Below, one piece after another: positions 55,891 to 64,000 of a stretch of 64,000 nt of DNA (within the stretch, counting starts at the first letter, position 1; the number at the start of each line of letters is the position of its first letter). The translations under genes and the position numbers were made by a program. This DNA comes from Ctena decussata. Its lineage: Eukaryota; Mollusca; Bivalvia; Lucinida; Lucinidae. Below the pieces are notes generated by a model. It was not told the DNA's origin. It searched no databases and was given only the letters and a program-made list of their open reading frames with translations. The DNA lies in NCBI GenBank assembly GCA_963989385.1, contig OZ022499.1:101478786-101542785 (forward strand), in the 5' to 3' direction.

Positions 55891-56562
55891 AGGAACTAAC
55901 ATCCAAGAGTATGAAATGCGAATTTTGCTTTATACTAAAGTAGTCATGTAAAAGTTCTTGACGCTTAAGTGGGCTTCAAAAATTTCTTGACGCTCAAGAG
56001 GGCTTTAAAATTTTCTTGACGCTATTATAGCATCGGACTACAGGCCTAAATGCAAAAGAAAAGGAACTGTCCTTTTGTCCAAAATCTTGACAAAAGTCAC
56101 TTTATGGAAATAACATCCAAGAGCATGAAATGTGAATCTTGATTAATACCGTAGAAGTCATGTTAAAGTTCTTGACGCTGAAACTGGGCCTCAGAATTTC
56201 TTGATACTTTCTTGAAAATGCATCGTATAACTGTATGGAATGTAATCTAAAGTGTCGATATATTTCTTTCTTTGAGGAAATAACATATAAGATTATTAAA
56301 AATACTATATGCGAATCAGGGTTCATAGCACAGTCTTGTGAAACGTTCTTGACGCTCCAGTATGCTTCATAATTTTCTTGCCGCTTCTGCAATGATTTCA
56401 GTTACGCGCGCAATGTTTTTGCAAATTTCGTCTGTTTTTCATATACAATACCAATGAAAATGGCCAAATTACTCAATTGTATCAAATCATATGTATTTAG
56501 ATTATAAGTATAATAAATAATTGGCAGAAATATGTTCTTGTCGCTTCTTGACACTTCTTGTC

Positions 56563-57943
56563 TTGTCACAGCTATGTTTCTTACGGAAAGCATGATGTCT
56601 GTCTGACAAAAGTTTATGTTCATCCAAATGTACCATAATATTAAAGCAGACAATGTGTTCGAGTAACTTGCATGGTACACAAGTGAGAGAAACCGGTCGG
56701 TAATTGCAAGCCAAAGACCTATCTCCTTTTTTGAAGAGTGGGCATATATTTGCAAGAGACCATTCCTTGGGGATTTCACCCGTGTCAATAGATTGTTGGA
56801 AGAGATGAGCAAACACTGGGCCTAATTCAGATGCTAGTTCTTTTAAGACTCTAGGATGCAATTCATCAGGTCCTAAAGCTTTCGATGGGTTCAAGCCCTT
56901 AAGAAGTTTCGTTACACCTTCCGTTGAAACATGAATGTCCTCCATGAAAGGAGCCGAGCGATTACGAAGGGGGACTTGGGTGTGCTCACTTTTGTTAAAC
57001 ACATCCGAAAACTGACCGTTAAATTCATCAGCCTGTTCCAACTCTGACTCGGCAACACCACCACCATTTCTCTTCTTTAGGGGCGGGATACCTTGAGTAT
57101 CTTTCTTTTGACTATTAATGTACCTGTAGAAGTCTCTGGGATTAGCCTTTATGTCACCAACCAAGTTATTGACATACAAATCATGTTGCTTTTTCACATC
57201 AGCTTTAATTTCCCTTCTCAAAGATTCAAAATTTGACCTAAGTTTGCTACTGCCAGTCTTTTTGGCCTTCGCATGTGTCTTATTTCTTCTACGAATCTTC
57301 CTTCTTATCTCAGGGGTTATCCAAGGAACAGAAGAGGTTGACCTACTGGTTTTGGAGGGGATATGCTTTTCAGCAGATTCCTGAATAAAGGAGGTTATCA
57401 AGTCAAAGTTTTCCTGAACTGAGCGATTGTCCGAGTAACCATTGAAATACCTATGTTTTGCGAAGTCCAACACTTCTTTCCTCATTGATTCAAAATCTCC
57501 CTTTTGGTACAAAAACACTTTCCTCCGAGGTTTCTTTTTTTAGGGGACATAAATTTTCAATGTTCCTGATATCACATCATGATCACTAAGTTTGTCTGGG
57601 GAATGTAGATCTTGAAACTGGCCAGGAAGCGAAGTGAGAATTAAATCTAATGTGTTTTTCTCCCGAGTCGGGAAATTCACCAGTTGTTCTAATCCATGGT
57701 CATTCATGACATCAATCAACATTTGTCCCTCTGACTGACTTAACACTGATCCTGACTTATTAAGTCGGTCTGGCCAAACAATATCTTTGAAGTTGAAATC
57801 CCCTAGTACATGTACTGAGGGGAGCTTATTTCCCTTGTGCTTTGTCCTAATATGATCTAACTGATCACGGAACAATTGAAATTCCTCACTTGAGCCACCA
57901 GGTTGACGATACCAACTTGCTACGTAATGAGAAGTTTGATCAA
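56563..57943 (-). pseudogene. LINE 5' half (endonuclease and first part of reverse transcriptase), inverted by twin priming
   Basis: On the minus strand from about 57935: HYVASWYRQPGGSSEEFQLF, LGDFNFKDIVWP, NTLDLILTS and SDHDVI (endonuclease end), an in-frame TAA at 57540-57542, then the linker (WITPEIRRKIRRRNKTHAKA) and reverse-transcriptase start (KALGPDELHPRVLKELA, NICPLFKKGDRSLACNYRPV), stopping at KKHSCDK. The continuation of the same protein is on the plus strand from 57944. Confidence 0.9.
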
Positions 57944-59706
57944 TTGATCACGGTTATAAATGACTGGGCTTAAATCTTGGATAAGGGCGGTCAGGTTGAC
58001 ACTTTTATATTGGACTTCGAGAAAGCTTTTGACACTCCCCCTCATGAATTACTTAAATGTAAGCTATACGGCTATGGTATTGGTGGGAAGACTCTGAAAT
58101 GGATAGATTCTTTTCTCTGTTACAGGCAGCAGCGGGTGGTGGTAAATGGAGTTAAGTCGGATTGGGCCCCGGTTTTGTCGGGTGTCCCCCAGGGCACCGT
58201 GCTTGGACCATTGTTATTCTCGTTATACATTAACGATATAACAGAAAATATTGACTCGGAATTAAGACTTTTTGCTGACGACTGTGTTTGCTATCGTGAA
58301 ATCAGAGATATTGAAGACACGGTGAAACTTCAGGAGGATATAGATCATTTAGGGTTGTTGGGCAAGGAGTTGGGGCATGAGATTTCAACCTGTTAAATGC
58401 AATATGATGCAAATTACAAGGAAACGGATCAAGAAGATCAATACTTCCTATACCTTAGAGGGAACGGTCCTCAGTAATGTAGAAACTATCAAGTATCTCG
58501 GCATAACCATTGCCAATGATTTGAAATGGAACACACATGTCAGTAATATTTGCACAAAGGCTAATAGGACCCTCGGCTTCCTCAGGTGTAACTTGGCAGC
58601 ATGTCCACAGGATGTTAAGGAGTCAGCATACAAGGGACTGGTGCGTCCAGTCCTGGAGTATGGCAGTTCAGTTTGAACCTTGAACCTTGAACTTCTGGGG
58701 CTCCAAGTGAAGAACGACGTTCTTTTTAGCCCACCCTCTTACATTTACTCGTGTTGCACTATAATTACTGGTATGATCTGGTTACTCTTTTGTTGATAAA
58801 TCCTCTTGGATGAATAAAAATCCTCTTGAATTAAAATAACTGGTAATTGTCGCTTCCGGGAATATTACTATAAGTCAACTGTTAAAAAACACTGACTGCC
58901 ATTTATACTGTTACTAATACTCATATATGATGTCTGAATTGTAAAATTTGTCAATTTGGGACCCTCAAAGTATACTTCTTCAAGATGAACTTGAGAAGGT
59001 GCAGAAAAGGGCAGCTAGATTTGTTACGGGAAATTACACATATGAAACTGGGAGTATGACTGGCATTTTGGAGAAACTTAAGTGGGAGTCCCTAAAAAAA
59101 AGAAGGAAAGACTGGCATTCTGGAGAAACTTAAGTGGGAATCCCTAAAAAAGAGAAGGAAAGATAGTAGACTTATAATGCTTTTCAAAGGTCTGAGGGGT
59201 GCAGCCAGTATACCCATAAATGACCTTGTTCCCCCAAATAGGCGTACCAGGAATCATCATTCCCTGACATTTCAAACCCCATTGGCTGGGACTGACATTT
59301 ACAAGTCCAGTTTCTTCCCCCAGACTATTAGAGATTGGAATTCCCTGGAAGATTCACTTATTTCTGCTGCTGAGTGTGCAGAGGATTCAGTTACTAAGTT
59401 TACTTCTCTTATAAGGGCTAGGGACTAGCTTCCCTGATTCACAGGTCCTGGTGAATGATTGTCTTTGGACGTATCACCAGTAAACAATTCTGATTCTGAT
59501 CTGATTCTGATCTGATTCCCCAAGACTGTTAGAGATTGGAATTCCCTGGAAAATTCACTTGTTTCTGCTGCTGAGGGTGCAGAGGATTCAGTTACTAAGT
59601 TTACTTCTCTTATAAGGGCTAGGGACTAGCTTCCCTGATTCACAGGTCCTGGTGAATGATTGTCCTTGGATGTATCACCAGTAAACAATTCTGATTCTGA
59701 TTCTGA
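57944..59706 (+). pseudogene. LINE 3' half (rest of reverse transcriptase and 3' UTR), direct part of the twin-primed copy
   Basis: Starts LITVINDWA (then a stop), DTFILDFEKAFDTPPHELLK, SGVPQGTVLGPLLFSLYIND and LRLFADDCVCY (FADD catalytic motif), a frameshift near 58375, VKCNMMQITRK and IKYLGITIANDLKWNTHV, then VRPVLEYGSSV. A 275 bp insertion interrupts at 58676; the protein resumes WDPQSILLQDELEKVQKRAA. A stretch of about 59 bp is duplicated at 59096-59154 and the 3' terminal 190 bp is present twice (about 59315-59512 and 59516-59706). The tail is GATTCT repeats. CR1/Jockey-like by motif style. Target duplication of 28 bp at 56535-56562 and 59707-59734. Confidence 0.92.
58676..58950. mobile_element. 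275 bp insertion inside the LINE, flanked by an 8 bp repeat with one mismatch
   Basis: TCAGTTTG (58668-58675) and TCAATTTG (58951-58958) bracket it. Removing it restores the LINE reading from EYGSS to WDPQS. No terminal inverted repeat is visible; it starts AACCTTGAACCTTGAAC. Confidence 0.55.
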
Positions 59707-59924
59707 TTCTTGTCGCTTCTTGACACTTCTTGTCGCTTCTGGGAGACAACAAGAGCAGGTTTATTTGGGCTTGCAGGCCGAATGCGCTCAAAACTTTTAA
59801 TTGACGCATAGCACTGGTAAAAAATAAACAACAGCAACTTAGGAATATAATATAGATTTCAAGGAATTGTAAAATTAAAGATTGTAAAAATAAACTAAAA
59901 AAGAAAATCAAATTAATAAATTCT

Positions 59925-59971
59925 CTTCTCTGCGCGAAACCACGTGGGCAGTCTTAGCGACAATAAACAAT
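59925..59971 (+). promoter_or_regulatory. SPATA17 start-proximal region with E-box
   Basis: CTCTGCGCGAAACCACGTGG lies about 25-45 bp before the start codon and includes CACGTG. CpG-containing, unlike the AT-rich flank. Functional use is inference. Confidence 0.3.
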
Positions 59972-62900
59972 ATGGCGACTATGGTAAGGTTGCTGGCCGA
60001 AACTGATACCATAGTCGAGGCCACTTACCAAAGAAACAAGTAAGTAATAATTGATCAGCAAAGGTACACATGATAAAATGCACAATCGGCTCAAGGTTGG
60101 TGAAGGGAGCAGGAGAACTAGGTCCCACCCATTCCAGTACCACCGTCCAAACGCTTACACGGACGGTTTTAAGAATTCCTTTTTCCCCAGGACAATTGCA
60201 ACTTGGAATGGCCTTACAACCGAAGCTGTCTCTTCGGAGACAGTTGATGGGTTTAAGGCCAAAATTTAATATCCTAGGGTAGGGCAGGGGTTAGGCATGG
60301 AATGCCTGCCCCTGAGGACTTCTTGTAAATAGTTTTAACCTGCTGGTGGCTTTGTCACAAATTCATTTTTTTTTATTTATTTATTTTTTTTTTTTTTTGT
60401 GACAACTTATGCGCCACACCAGAAACCTGTCATCATGGTCATGATTGACCGAGACAGTAAAGATAGAAAGAAAGAAAGAAAGGTTTATATTCATTTGAGC
60501 TGACAACAGAAAGGTAATGCACAGTATATAGTATTCAAAACTTCCTTATTTCTCACTGATGTGTTGTGGGTGACCCTTCAGTATAAACATCTCACCTCAA
60601 ACAACCAGTCAGCAGCCATGGGTCTAACCTTTTGGGAGAATTGGTGGCTATCAAGATGTAGACTTTGTTATAGAAAAGATTGTTGTTGTTGTTGTGTATC
60701 TTTGATGGCATTTCTTAGCTGCCTATGTCCTTTCGTTATCTCTTGTGCATATACTCGTTGTGCTATACTCATGTAATACTCATGTGCATATGCGTAGTAT
60801 CAGCTGTTTTTGTTTAATATTTACTAAATCTTTGGGAATTTCTGATGAATTCCATCAGAGCCCTTATCAGATCATTTTGAGTCTCTCTGTGAGCATTCTC
60901 CACCATTCCCACTAACACTGACAAGTTGATATCCCCTACTTCATTCAGTCCGGCACCATTCAGAATCTCCTCTACCCTGTTTTCCAACTGTTCTCGTTCT
61001 CTACTATATTTCTGGCATTTAAACAAAAAATGTTCTGTATCCTCTACCTCATTGCAGGTTTCACACAGGTCTGACACTGTAGTGTTTATTTTTGCCCTGT
61101 GGCTGTTCAAAAGAGTATGTCCACTTATCAGTTGGTTCATGACTGCAAACGTGCCTCTGTCTTCCTGCCCATGACAATTTCTTTTACCTACTACCGTGTA
61201 AATGTCCTGTATTTTTGTTGTCTTCTCCGAGCATGAATACTTTAGTTTCCATTTGTTTGTCATCTGCTTCTTTATTTCTGAGATTGCCTCTCTCTTGTCC
61301 AAAACGGGTAATATAGGGATGTCTGGAGCACTCGTCTCTGCTGCTGCTGCTTTTGCTTGGCAATCCGCCAGTTCATTCCCCTCAATATCCTTGTGTCCCG
61401 GAACCCAGTGTATCTTTAAAAGATCTGCAGAGAACAAAATTCATCTGACAGCCAATCTTCTGTAGGTTTACTTACTCTCGGTTGGAAGCCAAATCAGCAC
61501 ATTCATACAGTTAAGGAAATATTGCAAGAACTAATTCAAATCAAACAACAAAACATAGATGTTGAAATCAAATGGACACCTGGGCATGCTGAATTAAAGG
61601 CAATTAGGAGGCAGATAGACTTGCAAAGGCGGCATCAAATGAAGCAGAATCTATGGCAGATTATGTCAAAGTTCTGACACAGACAGAATTTAGACAAGCA
61701 GCAAAGATTCATGGTTTATCAGTTTGGCAAAGACAGTGGAAGATTTCTCTATGGTCTTAAGCCAAAGGTGATTATTAAAGCAACTTATGACTACCCAGAT
61801 AGGAAATCCTACAAAAGTATAGCACAACTTAGATTGGGATATGCAAGACTGAATGACTACAAGCATAAAATAGGACTCTCAGATTCTGGAGACTGCTCCT
61901 GTGGTGAAATTGAAACTGTCGATCATTTTTTATTGATCTGTGAAAAATTTTTTAATGAAAGAGAGCAAATGAGAACAGATTTGTTCCACCAGGCAGGAGT
62001 CACTGAATTGACAACAAATATACTTCTCGGCTGAGACAAAAGTGATTTACAAAAGGAATTCGGACATACAATAATATTAGCTCTGAGTGAATTTCTCACT
62101 CAGACAGGAAGACTTAAACTCTGCGCCCACCACAAAATTCTAAGTACTGTGAGATGATTACGAAGAAGACTATACCGAGAGAATAATATTACCTGTTAAG
62201 CTACTACTGTCGTATCCACAAAGAATCAAGAATCTCACCAAGATGGTTCTAATTAGGGGTCACATATTTTTTTGTTGAGAAATAAGAAAATTTTGAATTA
62301 TCTGGAACTCTGAAAATTTTACTGCACTTTACTGGGTGTTTGTTGATGATAAGCCAGTGGCGGATCCTGAGGGGGTTCGGGGGGTTCAAACGAACCCCCT
62401 CTTCAGCCTAAATTATTTCATTTTCATGGGAAAATTCAGGAAAAATTGGTCAAATTGCACAAACCGAACCCCCTTTGAAGCTAATTTAAACCCCCTATCC
62501 AAAATTCCTGTATCCGCCCCTGTAAGCTGTTCCAATAGTTCAGTTCAGTTCATAGCCATCTGGCCGTAGTATCTCACCAGTACATTTAGGTTCACACAGG
62601 TATAGCACTTCTTAAGTAAACTTTTCTCACTCAGGTTTTTTGATATTGTGCGCTTGCTTTGTTCGGGTTGTTTTGAGCAGTTTTTTCAAATCTTTTGGTT
62701 TCAAGTATATACTGCTCGAAAGTTGTGTTAATGGTATTTTCAAAAGCTTTTTCATGCTCTTCTCTATCGGTATATAAGAAAAGTCTGGCTGAGAATTCCA
62801 TAATCCCTGTTTCCTGCTGAAGCTTCACTCTTGGTCTTTCTCTTGTATCCCAGTAGGTACAGTAAATAAAGTTTATTTCATTTCAGTGATGCAGAAGCTG

Positions 62901-62976
62901 AACGAGAGAGAGAATATGTCTCTGCGGTCAAAGTTCAGGCCTGGTTCAGAGGGACGAGAGTTCGATCCTACATGAA
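59972..62976 (+). CDS. SPATA17: SPATA17, IQ-motif sperm/cilium protein; first two coding exons, continues past the window
   Basis: Exon 1 coding 59972-60039 (MATMVRLLAETDTIVEATYQRN), donor GTAAGT. Exon 2 62887-62976 (DAEAEREREYVSAVKVQAWF, RGTRVRSYMK), acceptor TTTCAG, donor GTAAGT. Junction phase 2 to 2 fits (AA|T). MAT(L/M)xRL at the start, the AVK(I/V)Q(S/A)WFRG IQ motif and the spacing match vertebrate SPATA17 (about 360 residues, three IQ motifs; calmodulin-binding; needed in sperm tails in mammals). Only about 53 residues are in the window; no further exon is found before 64000. The start is the first ATG after CACGTG and AATAAACAAT. Divergent from the C2orf73-like gene. Confidence 0.87.
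60052..60480 (+). pseudogene. 5'-truncated LINE fragment (reverse transcriptase C terminus, 3' UTR, AGAA tail) in SPATA17 intron 1
   Basis: Plus frame HNRLKVGEGSRRTRSHPFQY, then GFKNSFFPRTIATWNGLTTE and AVSSETVDGFKAKI with a TAA at 60267, the usual C-terminal tail of CR1/Jockey-type ORF2. The 3' UTR has a T-rich stretch (60366-60400) and ends in AGAAAGAAAGAAAG. It begins only about 12 bp after the exon 1 donor. Confidence 0.82.
60814..61437 (-). pseudogene. LINE C-terminal fragment with RNase H end and zinc-knuckle-like motif, minus strand
   Basis: IHWVPGHKDIEGNELADCQA is the last RNase H block (HWVPGH...GNE.AD). Further on, CETCNEVEDTEHFLFKC is the CxxC...HxxxxC pattern seen after RNase H in I/Jockey-like elements of invertebrates. 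The frame ends FIRNSQRFSKY with TAA at 60814. 5' part absent. Confidence 0.85.
61470..62156 (+). pseudogene. Second LINE C-terminal fragment with RNase H end, plus strand, head to head with the previous one
   Basis: VKEILQELIQIKQQ, EIKWTPGHAELKA (RNase H), frameshift and stops near 61600-61680, then SYKSIAQLRLGYARLNDYKH, DCSCGEIETVDHFLLICEKF and NEREQMRTDLFHQ, a stop at 62032, and LALSEFLTQTGRLKL. Same domain type as the 60814 fragment but a different element. Confidence 0.8.
62223..62315. mobile_element. Decayed half of a CAGAGCTCTAG-family hairpin MITE
   Basis: ACCAAGATGGTTCTAATTAG, then GGGGTCACATA and TTATCTGGAACTCTG correspond to the right arm of the family. Confidence 0.55.
62355..62522. 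mobile_element. MITE with CAGTGGCGGATC termini, 168 bp, exact 5 bp target duplication
   Basis: CAGTGGCGGATCCTGAGGGG at the left and the inverse of CAGGGGCGGATACAGG at the right; TAAGC on both sides (62350-62354 and 62523-62527). Internally deleted relative of 48889-49590. In SPATA17 intron 1. Confidence 0.88.
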
Positions 62977-63043
62977 GTAAGTTCACTAAAAAAGAAGTCC
63001 TGCTAATGTGTATGGATAGACCTTCAAGGAGATTAATCTGACA

Positions 63044-63251
63044 CAGTGCTCCAGATAAGAGAAAGTATTTGATGAAAATTGAAGGATAAATTTTTTCATT
63101 TCACATTGAAACCATATGTCATGTTGTGACCCCTTGTCTGAACCGTCTCGTGAAGACTGTTCAGATGAGGGGTCACAACATACGTTTTTACGCAGAATGA
63201 AAAAAAATTATCCATATTATCCCCAAATACTCCCTCTTATCTAGAGCTCCG
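63044..63251. mobile_element. Palindromic hairpin MITE (CAGAGCTCTAG family), 208 bp
   Basis: CAGTGCTCCAGATAAGAG to TTATCTAGAGCTCCG. Core TTGTGACCCCTTGTCTGAAC mirrored by GTTCAGATGAGGGGTCACAA. Flanks TGACA and AGACA (one mismatch). In SPATA17 intron 2. Confidence 0.85.
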
Positions 63252-63308
63252 AGACATTATGAAAATATTTGCCTCCCGTCTTATAAGAGGGTCTCAATGG
63301 GGTACCTC

Positions 63309-63400
63309 TGAAATCAGTAATCAGTAAAATTTCAGCCCAAAAATCAGTAATCAGTAAATTTCAAGGGCAAAAATCAGTAATCAGTAAATTTTTGGCGAAA
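63309..63400. repeat. Short tandem repeat built on AAATCAGTAATCAGTAAA
   Basis: Three to four units of about 33 bp, each holding two CAGTAA words. Confidence 0.82.
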
Positions 63401-63469
63401 TTAGTAAATTTACATACCGCAACTGTCCTCTATACCTTAAGCCAGTGATGCATATTTTTAAGACTACTG

Positions 63470-63778
63470 ACTTAGTATCATAATATCCTTTTTATCCCAA
63501 GTTGTTGCTTGAACACATAGAAGGACAGTCAGTTTTTCTATGTATATATGATACAGAGGCAGTATTATATCCTAGAAATGCATGCAATATAACATGACAA
63601 ACATAATACTCTTTTTTTCCCAAGCTGTTGCTTGAACACATAGAAGGTCAGTTTTTCCATGCATATATGATACAGAGGCAGTATTATATTCTTGAAATGC
63701 GTGCAATATAACATGACAAATATTATACTCTTTTTATCCCAAGTTGTTGCTTGAACACATAGAAGGACAGTCAGTTTT
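63470..63778. repeat. Tandem repeat, about 125 bp unit, two and a half copies
   Basis: Units share CCCAAGTTGTTGCTTGAACA (or GCTGTTGC), GATACAGAGGCAGTATTATA and GCAATATAACATGACAAA; the last is cut by the element starting at 63779. Confidence 0.82.
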
Positions 63779-64000
63779 TAGCTCGCCTGAACGAAAGTTC
63801 AGGAAGAGCTATTGTTGTCACCACGGCGTCGGCGTCCGCGTCAGCGTCCGCGTTCGCGTCCGCGTCAGTGTCGGCGTTCGAATTGGATGTTTTGGTTAAA
63901 GTTTGTTAAAGACCTATATCTCCTTAACCCATGGATGGATTCTTTTGATACTTGCACTGTAGCTAGATATTGGTCTAAGGTTTAACAGGGTACCACCCCC
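63779..64000 (+). mobile_element. Tandem-repeat (Helentron-like) element, TAGCTCGCCTGAACG family, 5' part only
   Basis: TAGCTCGCCTGAACGAAAGT, TCAGGAAGAGCTATTGTTGT, a GCGTC-rich tract and the first monomer closely match 33114 onward. The window ends inside it. Confidence 0.8.

Larger units (their letters stand above)
53470..56400 (-). repeat. Right array: monomers of about 190 bp with inverse AGCGTCAAGAA boxes
   Basis: TTCTTGACGCT or a variant at 53476, 53803, 53833, 53850, 55957, 55982, 56017, 56170 and 56348, all opposite to the left array. Monomers share ATCCAAGAGNATGAAATGNG and AGTCATGTAAAAGTTCTTGA. The stretch 53950-55890 within it is AT-rich and lacks boxes. Contains the truncated MITE at 53511-53730. 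Confidence 0.55.

Noticed and set aside
1..64000. CRISPR arrays, operons, phage or bacterial genes
   Set aside because: All tandem repeats here lack regular unique spacers, genes are intron-split with GT-AG sites, and no prokaryotic-type gene cluster exists.

Overview
This is a gene-poor, TE-dense stretch of an animal nuclear genome, most likely a bivalve mollusc. The reasons are split genes with GT-AG introns, intact orthologues of animal genes (ZW10, SPATA17, C2orf73), many non-LTR retrotransposon pieces, tRNA-derived SINEs, and the foldback and tandem-repeat-bearing DNA elements that crowd bivalve genomes. The species cannot be fixed from the sequence alone. No bacterial, viral or CRISPR feature is seen.

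Layout. 1-4209 (-): a non-LTR retrotransposon (ORF1, endonuclease, reverse transcriptase) running off the left edge. 4263-6334: a 2.1 kb long-inverted-repeat element with a perfect 9 bp target duplication, sitting about 150 bp upstream of the ZW10 start codon. 6495-30179 (+): ZW10 in eight exons, 756 codons. Its first exon codes only 12 residues and its 7.4 kb first intron is almost wholly nested transposons. The other introns hold hairpin MITEs, a mariner-like MITE and several tandem-repeat elements. 30180-43686: no recognised gene; ZW10 3' flank, stacked tandem-repeat elements, foldbacks and SINEs. 43687-48424 (-): a C2orf73-like gene in four predicted exons. 48640-59750: an intergenic block with inversely oriented arrays sharing an AGCGTCAAGAA box, broken up by a MITE, a SINE, a Helentron-like element and a LINE carrying a textbook 5' inversion. 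59972-right edge (+): the first two exons of SPATA17, whose first intron has received three LINE tails and MITEs.

The three host genes are independent transcription units. ZW10 is a kinetochore and membrane-tethering protein. C2orf73-like and SPATA17 are divergently transcribed about 11.5 kb apart; SPATA17 is a sperm/cilium IQ-motif protein and C2orf73 is poorly characterised.

The most informative novelty is mobile-element structure. (i) A set of at least six repeat families shares one architecture: a hairpin at the 5' end, subterminal inverted repeats, a central array of 150-430 bp monomers, and a 3' hairpin followed by CTTGTT. Nested copies with a readable empty site show insertion between T residues without target duplication, which points to Helentron-type elements. 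(ii) Three unrelated MITE families start with CAG, end with CTG (or nearly) and have 5 bp target duplications. (iii) A foldback insertion duplicated the ZW10 exon 5 splice acceptor. (iv) One tandem-repeat element between the two divergent genes carries a cluster of RFX X-box-like palindromes. Exon structures and homologies were read by eye and from memory of the families; no search or alignment program was run.
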